From Mesostigma viride (taxonomy: Eukaryota > Streptophyta > Mesostigmatophyceae > Mesostigmatales > Mesostigmataceae), in contig RPFO01000188.1 in assembly GCA_009746045.1 (NCBI GenBank), positions 1,504,955 to 1,568,954 of the forward strand: DNA of 64,000 bases. The letters are read 5' to 3'. Below are positions 1 to 41,756 of this stretch, piece after piece. A model generated the notes under the pieces. The model made no database searches and was not told the DNA's origin. It worked only from the letters and a program-made list of their open reading frames with translations. Position 1 is the stretch's first letter. Each line of letters begins with the position of its first letter. A program made the position numbers and the translations under genes.

Positions 1-16
1 TTTGCGCCCCTCCTCC

Positions 17-140
17 ACCAAGTATGCGGGTTACTCGACGAGCTTCCTTCGCCCACCAACCTGTCTAATTACTTCCCCTTCTCCTATTCATCCCCATTAT
101 CTATCTTAAGTGGGCTACTCGACGCGCCTCCTTAGCCCAC
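17..140 (+). repeat. Two degenerate copies of the next exon's 5' edge
   Basis: The true exon start at 190-225 (ccag, then gtatgcgggctactcgacg) is preceded by two imperfect copies, at about 20-50 and 105-135. Each is followed by similar C/T-rich text (attacttccccttctcct and attacttccccttgtcg). They look like old tandem duplications spanning the intron end and the exon start. Confidence 0.7.
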
Positions 141-197
141 CGACCTATCTGATTACTTCCCCTTGTCGTCCTTTTCATCCCACTATCTATCTACCAG

Positions 198-3100
198 GTA
201 TGCGGGCTACTCGACGTGCTTCCGCAAGGAGGTCGGCTCCCACGGCCGCGACACGCTGGGCATCTTCCGCGTGCACCAGTTTGAGAAGGTGGAGCAGTTC
301 ATCATGTGCTCCCCACACGGCGAGGAGTCGTGGCGCATGATGGACGAGATGATTGCCAACTCTGAGGATTTCTACCAGAGCGTGAGTTGCCCCTCTTTGC
401 TGCCTGTTTGGTCGCGCTTGCCTGCTTCCTTGTGTCCTTGTGTCCTTGTGTCCTTGTGCCCTTGTGCCCTTGTGCCCTTGTGCCCTTGTGCCCTTGTGCC
501 CTTGTGCCCTTGTGCCCTTGTGCCCTTGTGCCCTTGTGCCCTTGTGCCCTTGTGCCCTTGTGCCCTTGTGCCCTTGTGCCCTTGTGCCCTTGTGCCCTTG
601 TGCCCTTGTGCCCTTGTGCCCTTGTGCCCTTGTGCCCTTGTGCCCTTGTGCCCTTGTGCCCTTGTGCCCTTGTGCCCTTGTGCCCTTGTGCCCTTGTGCC
701 CTTGTGCCCTTGTGCCCTTGTGCCCTTGTGCCCTTGTGCCCTTGTGCCCTTGTGCCCTTGTGCCCTTGTGCCCTTGTGCCCTTGTGCCCTTGTGCCCTTG
801 TGCCCTTGTGCCCTTGTGCCCTTGTGCCCTTGTGCCCTTGTGCCCTTGTGCCCTTGTGCCCTTGTGCCCTTGTGCCCTTGTGCCCTTGTGCCCTTGTGCC
901 CTTGTGCCCTTGTGCCCTTGTGCCCTTGTGCCCTTGTGCCCTTGTGCCCTTGTGCCCTTGTGCCCTTGTGCCCTTGTGCCCTTGTGCCCTTGTGCCCTTG
1001 TGCCCTTGTGCCCTTGTGCCCTTGTGCCCTTGTGCCCTTGTGCCCTTGTGCCCTTGTGCCCTTGTGCCCTTGTGCCCTTGTGCCCTTGTGCCCTTGTGCC
1101 CTTGTGCCCTTGTGCCCTTGTGCCCTTGTGCCCTTGTGCCCTTGTGCCCTTGTGCCCTGGCGCCCTGGCGCCCTTGTGCCCTTGTGCCCTTGTGCCCTTG
1201 TGCCCTTGTGCCCTTGTGCCCTGGCGCCCTGGCGCCCTGGCGCCCTTGTGTCAGAGGAGTTCTACCAGAGCGTGAGTGGCCCCTCTTTGCTGCCTGTTTA
1301 GTCGCGCTTGCCTGCTTCCTTGTGTCCTTGCGTCAGAGGACTTGTTCCAGAGCGTGAGCGCCCAGTTGTTTCATCAGTGCTTGCTGCCCTTTGTGTCTTA
1401 TTTACGGAAGTTGTGCCACTGTGTCGGTGCCGGCAATGCCTAGTTTTAGCTCGGTATCCCCTTTCTTGGAATTGTGCTACCCACGCGCGATCATTGGGAG
1501 GCAGTAGTGCTTTGCTCTTCCTTGCCTTCTATAAAGCCAAGGAGCTTGGTAGTCGGCTTCCTGCTCTTGTCAAGGATTTCAGAACCATGATCGCGTCAAG
1601 AGACAATTACTAGCCACGGTTCTCGCATTTATGGGTGCCTAAAGCAAGTTCGCCTCCTATGCCTTCCACAGGCGCACTTACACAGCTGCCCATGGCTATG
1701 TTGTGGACCTCCTTGCTCTGGCAGGGAATGGGATCCGATCACTGTATCGCCTATCACCCCATCACCCTATCACCCCATCACCCTATCACCCTATCACCCT
1801 ATCACCCTATCACCCTATCACCCTATCACCCTATCACCCTATCACCCTATCACCCTATCACCCTATCACCCTATCACCCTATCACCCTATCACCCTATCA
1901 CCCTATCACCCTATCACCCTATCACCCTATCACCCTATCACCCTATCACCCTATCACCCTATCACCCTATCACCCTATCACCCTATATACCCCATCACCC
2001 CATCACCCCATCACCCCATCACCCCATCACCCCATCACCCCACCACCTTATCACCCTCTCACCCTATCACCCTATTCACCTTATTCATCCTATCACCCTA
2101 TTTGCTACCTGCTGCGCAGCTGGAGATCCCCTACCGCATTGTGAACATTGTCTCGGGCGCGCTCAACAATGCGGCCGCCAAGAAGTATGACCTGGAGGCG
2201 TGGTTCCCCGCATCAAAGACATACCGTGAGCTGGTCTCGTGCTCCAACTGCACCGACTACCAGGCGCGGCGCCTGGAGACGCGCTTTGGCAACAAGAAGG
2301 TGGGTGGGGGTGGGTGGGGGTGGGGGGCACGCTTAGACAACAAGAAGGGGGGGGGGGGGGGGGGCACGCTTAGACAACAAGAAGGGGGGGGGGGGGGTAG
2401 TGGGCACGCTTAGACAACAAGAAGGGTGGTGGTGGTGGTGGTGGTGGTCACGCTTAGACAACAAGAAGGGGGTGGGTGGGTGGGTGGTGGTGGTGGGCAC
2501 GCTTAGACAACAAGAAGGGGTGGGTTGGTTGGGGGTGGGTGGGGGGTGGGTGGGGGTGGGTGGGGGTGGGTGGGGGGTGGGTGGGGGTGGGTGGGTGGGG
2601 GGTGGGGGCACGCTTAAACAACACGAAGGGGTGGGGGGTGGGTGGGGGGTGGGGGTCGGCACGTTTAGACAACAAGAAGGGTGTGGGGGGGGGGGGGGGG
2701 GGGTGGCACGCTTTGGCAACAAGAAGGTGGGGGGGGGGGGGGCGATGCAGTCATCGCAGTAGCAGACAGCTGAACGTGGTTATACTAGAATAGGTTTGAA
2801 TATGCATGTTTGTATGCTTTGGCAATTAGAAGGTAGCCGGTGGTGCGATGTTGCTGTAGTAGGCAATGCTGTCAAAACAAAACTTAATAATTATAAATTG
2901 TGTGTTGGTAGGAAGAGGGTGGGGCATGGGCCACACTAGTTGAGTCTTTTCATGTCAGAATGTCATCTGGAAAGTGCTTGGAGGACATGGTTCTAAAAGA
3001 CATTGTGCGATTGGATGTCTTAAGAAGTTTAAGCTTAAGCACTCTATTATGTGAAATTATGTTGAGGAACATCCTTACAAAGACTCATATGGCCAATTGA

Positions 3101-4035
3101 ATACGGTATCCCAACCCCGGTTACCAGCTTTATTGCACTGTCATATGCAAGGAGATGTTCATGCAAGAAAATAATATTTTACTTGGTTTTTGTCAATGCC
3201 TCTGCATAGCAGTTTTCTCTTTCCCCTTAATCCTTGCAGTTATATTTTTGTGCCTGTCAGTGTCTGTTGAGCCAATGATGTCCCTGCTATGCTGACCCAG
3301 TCCCAATTTATGTAAAGGCTTACGAGTACCATGTATTGCCTGTTCTTCTCCCAACAGAAACAGATGTTTTGAAAATAACTCACCAAATTAGGCCCCCCTT
3401 GCTGTCGCCCCTTCCACCCATTTCCCCCCACCTTCCCCCTCAGGTAGAAAGGAGTACCTGCCTTCCGTTGATGGTGAATATATAGCTGGTCTTTCACCCC
3501 ACCCTTTTCCGCACGCACGCACGCACGCATGTACACACATATATTTACACTTACACACTGTACTTACATGGACACACGGACGCACGCACGCACAAACACG
3601 CACACGTACACACACACACACACCTGATGGGCAAGGAATATGTGCCTCACATAGTTCATGTAGTTGGCCTTATTCCTCGTGTTCCTTTAGTTGACCTTGT
3701 TCCTTGCCCTGGTCTCGCCCTCCCCTTGCGCCAGGTGGGCGCGGACGCGTACAAGGACTATGAGCCTCACGTTTATAGTTGGTCACCCTGCCTTAGTTGA
3801 CCTTTTTCCTTGCCCTTGTCTCTCCCTCCCCATGCGCCAGGTGGGCGCGGACGCGCGCAAGGAGTACGTGCACCTGCTCAACAGCACGCTCTCGGCCACC
3901 GAGCGCACGCTGTGCTGCGTGCTGGAGAACCACCAGACGGCTGAGGGGTTCAAGGTGCCCGCCGCGCTGCTGCCCTTCATGCACGGCATCGAGTTTGTGC
4001 CCTACATCTCCATCCCCAAAGCCAGCAAGAAGTAG
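198..4035 (+). CDS. SARS1: Cytosolic seryl-tRNA synthetase, 3' part (three exons)
   Basis: Charges tRNA-Ser with serine in the cytosol. Exons read directly: 198-381, 2120-2299 and 3841-4035. All junctions are GT..AG, the first exon opens in phase 2, later junctions are phase 0, and the stop is TAG at 4033-4035. The first exon carries class II motif 2 ([12 protein letters not shown], then [12 protein letters not shown]). The second has [21 protein letters not shown] and the seryl-specific [15 protein letters not shown]. The third holds motif 3 with [11 protein letters not shown] and VLENHQ, and ends in a short basic tail (KASKK). The fold resembles the eukaryotic cytosolic enzyme rather than organellar or bacterial ones. 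The N-terminal tRNA-binding coiled coil and motif 1 lie upstream of the window. Both introns (1.7 and 1.5 kb) are mostly satellite DNA, so the long in-frame ORF continuing past 381 is intron. The symbol is that of the animal ortholog. Confidence 0.93.
444..1250 (+). repeat. 8-bp satellite (CCCTTGTG)n in SerRS intron
   Basis: About 100 nearly perfect copies of an 8-bp unit, with a few CCCTGGCG variants near 1155-1245. Eight is not a multiple of three, so every frame on this strand reads the same CALVPLCP period without stops. This creates false ORFs over 300 residues long. Confidence 0.95.
1254..1366 (+). repeat. Duplicated 5' splice junction of SerRS exon
   Basis: Bases 1254-1330 repeat 363-440 almost exactly: exon end, donor (agcgtgagt) and about 50 bases of intron. 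A shorter third copy with agcgtgagc sits at about 1337-1366. The 8-bp satellite lies between the true junction and these copies. Confidence 0.85.
1752..2060 (+). repeat. 8-bp satellite (CACCCTAT)n
   Basis: About 30 copies of CACCCTAT, grading into CACCCCAT after 1988. It lies in the same SerRS intron, just upstream of the acceptor at 2118-2119. Confidence 0.93.
2300..2745 (+). repeat. G-rich minisatellite seeded by an exon-intron junction
   Basis: The exon end with its donor (cgctttggcaacaagaag, then gtggg) is followed by about seven degenerate copies (cacgcttagacaacaagaag), each trailed by a run of G or GGT. The last copy (about 2707-2730) again reads cgctttggcaacaagaaggt. The G runs could form quadruplexes on the transcript. 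Confidence 0.88.
3510..3625 (+). repeat. ACGC/ACAC simple repeat
   Basis: Alternating (ACGC)n and (AC)n tracts within the second SerRS intron. Confidence 0.8.
3661..3765 (+). repeat. Decoy copy of last SerRS exon's acceptor side
   Basis: Bases 3680-3765 closely repeat 3795-3880: a gttgacctt..tccttgccct stretch, then gcgccag and gtgggcgcggacgcg. The copy then reads tacaaggactatgagcc where the real exon has cgcaaggagtacgtgca. The copy is diverged and cannot continue the protein. Confidence 0.8.
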
Positions 4036-5001
4036 GCGGCATGCGCGCGCGTGCCACACACCCCACGCCAGGTGAGCAGAGCAACCGCATTAGCGGGATC
4101 CGTGGGGCAGGATGTGATGCGCTGGCTTGACCATCCAAGGACATTTATTTTTGTCTCGTTGACTAGGGTACCTTGCCTAGCTAATCGAATGGAAGGTGTT
4201 TCATTGGCGTAAGGAGCCTATGTCCTTCACCTGGAGGGATGCTGGCTAGTTGACCAGGAAAGCTTGTTTGTTCATTAGCGGAGCTCTCCTTGGGTGCGGC
4301 GTTTGTGCAGAGATGAGGGATTCACGCGCTCCAAGGGGTAGTGAGGATGCAGCGGTGTGGCAAGGATCATTAGGCCTGTTGTGCGCCTGGGCTGGCATGG
4401 ATTGCATGAATGGCCAGGGGTGTATGGGTTTCCCTGTGGGTGCTACATGGGTTGGCATTCTTCATTGTCGGAGCCCGTCACCCTGCTTGATGGTTACCCT
4501 CGTTTGGTAATCTGACGGCTGCGGTAACTTGGAAAGACGTGTTGTGGATTTCTGGTGACCTTTAGATGTGCGGCGAGAAGTAAAGTGAGCAATGATGGTA
4601 TGGCGAAATGATTTACGGCTTACGCAAATGTGCAGCACATGGCTTTTCGTCTGTTTTTACTTTCTGATTTGTTCGACATTCTAATATGAGTCCCTGTTTT
4701 CCTGGTCACTCCGTGCATCGCATGGCAAATGCATTTGTGTGCGTGCAGCCGTTGAACATGTAACGAAGCTGGGGCATATTGAGCTGCAGCATGATTGTTT
4801 ATGAATAACCGTTATACCATGGCTTGATTTTGTAGAGGGCGTTGACTGTGCACTACACGGTTGTGGAATACAGAAACACATTTTGTCGACCAACCCCACA
4901 ACAGTTAATAAGCCCTACAACAATTAATAAAAGCATCTAGAATAAACCTGCGCATATTACTGCGAGGTATTAACTAATATGCGCATGTGAATATAATATA
5001 A
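4036..5001. other. Intergenic/3'-UTR, no gene seen
   Basis: Downstream of the SerRS stop I see only short unconvincing ORFs and no recognisable element. The part after about 4900 is A/T-rich. Confidence 0.6.
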
Positions 5002-5187
5002 GGTTGTCTCCTTGATAAGGTCAATAAATCATTATTAAGTATCAATCATCATTAAGTGAGACAACTATTCCTGGACGCATGACGATCCAACGCCGTGAAA
5101 GGACTAGGGTAGTTGTCTGAGAGGAAAGACGCGAAGACCGCGGGAGCTGCGTGGCTATCTATAGGCTAGATTATCAAGGAGACAACC
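5002..5187. mobile_element. MITE-like inverted-repeat element
   Basis: A perfect 17-bp terminal inverted repeat (GGTTGTCTCCTTGATAA at 5002-5018, its complement at 5171-5187) bounds a 186-bp non-coding segment. A second inner pair (gagacaacta and tagttgtctg) lies inside. I did not find a clear target duplication. Confidence 0.65.
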
Positions 5188-5785
5188 AGCGCAGGCCAGA
5201 AATCGGGAGATTATGCGCACAACATGCACAAGAGTCTTTGTATCAGGGTATGCCTCGCATTTCGGACGAGATTAGGCAGCGTAGGATAGCATTCGTATGA
5301 CATCTTGCTCGCACCAGTCAGGTAGACACCGCCCTCAGTCTGGCCGGCCCCCAGCGGCTTGGCCAACCAGGGCGGCACATCCTGACCTGGCCTGGCCCCA
5401 AGGACATTCCTAGAAAGATGGGTAAACCTGCCATGAACTACACACAGCAGTTGCTGGCCGACCTAGTGGTCCCAGCTAAGTTTGAACACCGCATTCACTC
5501 CCTGTCTCTTGCTTGGACTGCTATGCAGGACAAGAAGAGGTGGAAGACGATTGTCCAGGCTCACACGCCGGCCCCTGTGGGCAAGCCCCCTCCCCCCAGG
5601 AGGAAGGGGCGCTGTTGCTGAGTAGAGTAGTTAGGGTTTAACTATATTAGCTTAGAGTTAGCTTAGTTCGGTTAAATCGCGGCTTAGATCGCCCACCTCC
5701 ATCCATCCAGCAAGGGAATACGTGCTACATGATCTCCCAACGGAGTCATGTTATATAATTTAATTTTATTTAATTTGCGTGCACA
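5188..5785 (+). mobile_element. 5'-truncated LINE, ORF2 C-terminus and 3' tail
   Basis: A broken frame at about 5250-5415 reads RRIAFV, HLARTSQVDTALSLAGPQRL, then WPGPKD, the kind of post-RT C-terminal text seen in LINE ORF2 proteins. It runs on (MGKPAMNYTQQLLADLVVP..) to a stop at 5619-5621 after a basic PPPPRRKGR tail. A 3' UTR of about 120 bases and an A/T tail (ttaattttatttaattt) follow. Confidence 0.55.
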
Positions 5786-5809
5786 AGTATCACAGTCATT
5801 ATAAGATCG

Positions 5810-6150
5810 AGCAGTGACCCCAGGCACCAATGAGCCGGCCCAGGCGTTTTGTCCTTACATGGTGCGCCCCAGGCCACTATGCATGAGCAGCAGGGCGACT
5901 ATCCCTGGAATAACCATGCATGATAGACACCGTGTGGGCAACCCCCCCCCCCCCCCCCCCCCCCCCCCCAAGCGGAAGGGGCGCTTTGCTGAGTGGAATA
6001 GTTAGGGTTTTCTAGAATAGATTAGCTTAGAGTTAGATTAGTTCGGTTTCGCGGCTTCGCCCACCTCCATCCATCCAGCAAGGGAATATGTGCTACATGC
6101 ATGATCTCCCAACATACGGAGTCATTAAATTAAATTAAATTAAAATTAAA
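5810..6150 (+). mobile_element. Second truncated copy of the same LINE 3' end
   Basis: It repeats the preceding element's end: the P-rich/KRKGR coding tail with a 28-base C run (about 5941-5969), the tagttagggtt UTR, gcccacctccatccatccag, and an (ATTAA)n tail. Confidence 0.6.
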
Positions 6151-6152
6151 TT

Positions 6153-6440
6153 ATAACATGCCTCCGTGGGGAGGTCATGTAGCACATATTCCATGATGGA
6201 TGGGGTGGAGGAAGCCGCGTGATCGAACTATCCTAACTCTATCTAGAAAATCCTAACTACACTACTCATCAAAACGCCTCCTCCGCTTGGGGGGAGGTGG
6301 CTTGCCCACAGGGTCGGGCGTGTGCGCCTTGACAATCTTCTACCGCGTCTTGTCCTGCATGGCAGTCCAAAGACGGGAGAGAGAGAGTCATGTTATAATT
6401 TAATACGGAGTCATGTTATAATTTAATTTAATTTAATAGA
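6153..6440 (-). mobile_element. Third LINE 3' end, inverted
   Basis: Read on the minus strand it repeats the coding tail (QDK..IVKAHTPDPVGKP), the UTR with ccaccccatccatcatgg, and an end hairpin (cctccccacggagg, atgtt) followed by an A/T tail that abuts the previous copy's tail. The two copies sit tail to tail. An extra atgttataatttaat tail copy lies at about 6390-6440. Confidence 0.55.
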
Positions 6441-7414
6441 CACTGTAAGTGAATGCGTTACCCCTGCCACCGACTTGGGGTTGGTATCGATCCTTTAAAA
6501 CTACCTGCCACCTATCTTTGCGAGTCATCTGCCCCCAGATTACAGACAGACCAGGAGGCTGCCCGGGCTTGAGCCCGTTCCTAGGGTAGCACATGTCCAG
6601 TCCCAGCATATCATGAAAAGGCCAGCGGTGGCCACCATGCTGCGTGTAGTAAGCCCAAATTGATCTAGCAACGCACCAGACATGGCCTCATGAAAGCTAG
6701 CCAAACACGGAATCCATTAGCCATTGCACACGTCTTCGAGAAAATCTATTCGCACTTGAGACTTTGGAACATTGATGATGCCATCGCGCCAAAGAACCTA
6801 AAACTTGAAATCATGGCACAATGGAATACCCTTTGGCCGAATGAACCTGCAGCTGGGTTCCAGTCTCAAACTCTTCATTGAGATCTCAACAACAACCGTC
6901 TAACACAAACCAGTTGTCGAAGCTTGAGATCTTAAACTTATCAGGGCCCCCATCCGCTGGACATCTTCGGAGGCCTGCCTTACTGAAAGCAAGCAGTCAG
7001 CTATGCAGCTGGAACAAAGGGACACCCAGTTGCTTGAGTTCCCATGCCCACCAACAAGCGCTTGCTGCTTCAGAGCTGCCCTGGTTGCCTCACACATGAG
7101 CCACTTGATTGCGTCGGTCTTTCATTATGAGGTCCTTTTGACTTTAAGACCAGTGCACTGGCTGCGCATTGATAGAATTATAAAAGGGCTGCCCCACCCC
7201 TAGCGTTTCATGGCGAGTGACACAATATTAGAACACCGCACGCCCACTGCGTAAAGGCTACCATGCAAGCAGGTGGGCGTGCATACCAGCCAGTTCCTTC
7301 CCAATTCCTTCCTGGCCTCCTCAGCCCGCACCTAAAAGCCTAAAGGAAATTGCAGCAAGGGAAGGGGGGAACATGATATGGGAGGCAAGTCCCATAAAGA
7401 AGATGAGGGGACCC
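6441..7414. other. No recognisable gene
   Basis: Contains only short ORFs in overlapping frames and no repeat structure that I can name. Confidence 0.5.
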
Positions 7415-7780
7415 TCAGATCTGCGTGACATTCCGGATATCATGCCGTATTTGTTTCCACGCAGAGGTGTTGTACGTATAAGTGACATCCAATTTAACAG
7501 TTTCTGCTGCCGGGACTTGAGCCAAGAGCTCCACGTCCACTGTCATTTTATCATCTTTGAGCTCCACAGCAGGACCACGGGTCACAGTAACTGTCCTAAC
7601 TCTGCCAAAGTCCTTAGTATACGATGGCAAGATCGTGTCGCGGCCTGTGGCGACAAGCTTGCCGTCTAGCCAGACTTGCACCTGCTGATCCAAGCAGCTC
7701 GAAACACCCTCTAGATCTCCTGCATTATAAGCCGCAATATAACGGCTAAATTCTTCCAGTACACGCTGGCTTGGTTCCAT
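7415..7780 (-). CDS. SnoaL/NTF2-like small protein
   Basis: A single-exon frame of 121 residues starting MEPSQRVLEEF. The frame stays open upstream to a GTG, but the first ATG is at 7780, exactly where family-like sequence begins. The text EEFSRYIAAYNAGDLEGV, then LDQQVQVWLDGKLVATGRD, then VKLDVTYTYNT and IRHDIRNVTQI is typical of SnoaL-like (NTF2-fold) proteins: an N-terminal helix, a small-molecule pocket and a final strand pair. Members bind or isomerise small ligands or act as stress-induced folds; the substrate cannot be read here. No signal peptide or membrane segment. It is compact and intronless beside two intron-bloated genes, and may share a divergent promoter with the ORF starting at 7887. 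Confidence 0.7.
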   Translation of the reverse strand: MEPSQRVLEEFSRYIAAYNAGDLEGVSSCLDQQVQVWLDGKLVATGRDTILPSYTKDFGRVRTVTVTRGPAVELKDDKMTVDVELLAQVPAAETVKLDVTYTYNTSAWKQIRHDIRNVTQI

Positions 7781-7886
7781 TGGATTATCTCGACACGTCA
7801 GGTACAATCGCAGTAGGACAGCCACGCAGGGTTCGTTAATCCTGGGCTTTTAAAGACTTGTTTTAAAACGTGGCAACTTAGCTTAG

Positions 7887-8171
7887 ATGCCGTCCAGGCA
7901 GCAGATGTCTTTCAGAAGCAGCCAGCATCAGACCAAGCTAGTTTCGCGAACTTCTGTGGGCATCCTGCGGGACGCGATTGATAAGGGGCTTGCCCATGCT
8001 GTGATGTCGCTGACCGGTACTAACGTATCACCCTGCCAATCGTTGCCATATTCCGCGATGGCCGTGTGGGACGCGAAAAACCGCTTCATTGTCGGTGGTG
8101 TCCGTAGTGTGTTTTCGGGCGTAACGAGGTTATCACACCGGGCCTGCCCTGCACCAGCGGCTAAAGACTGA
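7887..8171 (+). CDS. Hypothetical protein, 94 aa, divergent to the SnoaL-like gene
   Basis: An ATG-initiated frame (MPSRQQMSFRSSQHQ..) ending TGA at 8169-8171. I do not recognise it. A basic, Ser/Gln-rich N-terminus is followed by a short globular-looking part (SVGILRDAIDKGLAHAVMSL, then YSAMAVWDAKNRFIVGGVRS). Its start lies 106 bases from the divergent SnoaL-like ATG, and the spacer contains ttttaaagac and ttttaaaacg. It could be the first exon of a longer gene or a chance ORF. Confidence 0.3.
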   Translation: MPSRQQMSFRSSQHQTKLVSRTSVGILRDAIDKGLAHAVMSLTGTNVSPCQSLPYSAMAVWDAKNRFIVGGVRSVFSGVTRLSHRACPAPAAKD

Positions 8172-8385
8172 AGAGTTTGTTATGATTTTTAAACGGGTGA
8201 TTTTGTAAGTACGTTGCGCTTGCCACCATGAACGAAACGATTTATGCTAGCAAGTGTTAGTTAGTTAGTTACCGTTGCTGAATCCCACGCTAGCATGATT
8301 GTGTACCTAGGGTCATCAGCAATCAGCATGCCATATGCATGCCGTCTGCAGCAAGCAAGCAAGCAAGCAAGCAAGCAAGGGAAAA

Positions 8386-8633
8386 GGTACATACAGGCAT
8401 TCACGCCTCAAGTTGGGTTGGCTTAAGTTGTGTTCACGCCTTAAGTTGGGTCAAATAGGGCATTACAAGTTCAAAGTAGTTCAGAATATTATTTTTTAGT
8501 ATCTTTAGTTCAAATTAGTCGAATTTACTAGAATCATTCACGCCTTAAGTTGGGTTCACGCCTTAAGTTGGGTTGACCCAGGGTTGACCCCTCAAAAACC
8601 TCGAACCCAACTTCAGGCGTGAATGCCTGTACC
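8386..8633. mobile_element. MITE-like element with long terminal inverted repeats
   Basis: The left end reads tacaggcattcacgcctcaa then gttgggtt. The right end reads aacccaacttcaggcgtgaa then tgcctgta. The inner part repeats ttcacgccttaagttgggt several times. It is about 250 bp and non-coding. A (GCAA)n tract (8350-8379) lies just to the left. Confidence 0.65.
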
Positions 8634-9026
8634 AGATCTTAGTTGATCCAGGGTTGATCCACCGTACCAACGCCGTGGCGGGCAAGTGGCCGGGTGGTGT
8701 GCCAGTACATACGTACCACGTGATGCTCCTCAGGCGCTGCGAGATCGCCTTACGTGGAAGCGAGCCGGGCTGCGTTCTTGCCTACATTTGACAAGTTACG
8801 TGAAAGGTTGAAGGTGACACGCAGTAGTGGTGGTCCGTGAAAAATATCCCCACCATTCAAGAATACGATCATAATTGCTGTGCTTTACAGTAGCTCAGAA
8901 CGGAATCCATTCCAGGGCTGACCGCTCTGGACGAACTTTGGGAAGATGATAACAGCAGGATAGCATTTTTCCCTTGGGAATCACCGAGAGCTTTGACCAT
9001 GTCAGCGTGACCTGCCACAAGCAACC

Positions 9027-40277
<31,251 letters not shown>

Positions 40278-41210
40278 GTCAAGTAATTGCTGGAGCGCAG
40301 GTCAAGGAGTTAGTGGATAAATATACATGCACCACAAGTAGGAGTCAAGGAGGAGATTCTAGCAAACGAGGTGAACGGTAGTGCTGGAATATGTTTGGCT
40401 ACACTTGCCAGCTTTCAGTCCCAGCTAGCACGGCTATCAACTATTGTGACCTACTACTGTGTCATTGACATCATGGGTTGACATCATATCATCTACTGTT
40501 CATCTTAAGTACTGCAGAGACCACAGCCTGCACTCATGTTCACATCACAGCACATCTGGCGCCGCCAGATGCGGGGTGCTCATGCTTGGTGCTCACCAGC
40601 CAATTATGGTGAGGTCTAGCGACACCCAGCATGTCCAGCTTTATCAATCGTAAGTGCTTTAGAGGCATCCTGACATGGATAAATAGCCTTTTCGAGGCAG
40701 GCATCTTGATGTCGTCTTGCGGCTGACGGTGGTATCCAGGAATCTAGTATGTACCCGGTGTACTATATTGAATCGATTCATCACCATTGTTGTAAGCGAA
40801 TTCTTATACACGAGCATGCATATTTTGGATGATGTATACTAGCTAGAACATGCAATCGTGCCGGTGCATGTAGCATGCACAAGTCCTCGATCCACAACCT
40901 CAACAAACTGCGTCGCACGCTATGGTGTAATTTAATTTAAATTAATGGTCAATACATTCCTAGCTAGCATCTTGTCCATCAGAGTTCCTTCCCACCATGC
41001 AACACTTTTACAAGTGTTCCCGTTGTACTATATTGAATCGATTCATCACCACTGTTGTAAGCGAATTCTTATACACGAGCATGCATATTTGGATGATCTA
41101 TACTAGCTAGAACATGCAATCGTGCCGGTGCATGTAGCATGCACAAGTCCTCGATCCGTGGGATCCCCAACAAACTGCGTCGCACGCTATGGCCGGTGTA
41201 ATTTTATTTT
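40278..41210. repeat. 3' flank with a 250-bp direct duplication
   Basis: 40774-40935 and 41030-41200 share tatattgaatcgattcatca, then gcgaattcttatacacgagc, gaacatgcaatcgtgccggt and aacaaactgcgtcgcacgct. A ggtcaatacattcctagcta segment (about 40948) recurs at about 45790. No gene seen. Confidence 0.7.
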
Positions 41211-41756
41211 AACTAATTAATTAATCAATTAACACGTGCTCCCGTTGGGGAGCCACGGAGCACCGGAGTGCTTTCAATCCCTGTATATGCACAGCAGGAA
41301 AAGGGGCAGAGACCCCCCCCTTTCCTTCATGCCTGACGCATGCCACAGCAGCAATCGGATACGAATAAACGATCCGGCAAATTCTGTGGGTGCAATAAGA
41401 CCCGCATGAGCATATAGCATGACAAGGAGAGCGTGGGCAAGCATGCTGAGCGAGGTGATGGACATAGCATGACTGGCTGGGCTATTGATAAGCTATAAAC
41501 TGGCTGGTAATGTCGACCGTGCATTAGTGTTGCACGTGACAGCAGGTGTCCAGGTGTGGTGAGGCTGCGTATACATTGTTGGTACATTCTGGGCAGCGGT
41601 TGCTACAATGGCGACAATGACGTCTACCAATGGTTACAAGGGCTAATCTAGCCTGCGGGGGGCGTCCACGTCTTGTGGTTGATCATTAGGTCCCCGCCCC
41701 GGCCTCCAGTAGACTTTGGGCTTCTGGGGATCCTGCTTGTGGCGGAGGTATGCCGG
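41211..41756 (-). mobile_element. 3' half of an ORF1-only retroposon, inverted
   Basis: Read on the minus strand: the ORF1 end (YLRHKQDPQKPKVYWR), a 3' UTR with attgcacccacagaatttgc, a hairpin (gctccccaacgggagc) and an A/T tail at 41211-41235. It joins head to head with the plus-strand copy at 41757. Confidence 0.7.

Noticed and set aside
163-1301. ORFs of 300-370 codons rich in CALVPLCP
   Set aside because: They are the 8-bp satellite in a SerRS intron read in three frames; only 198-381 is coding.
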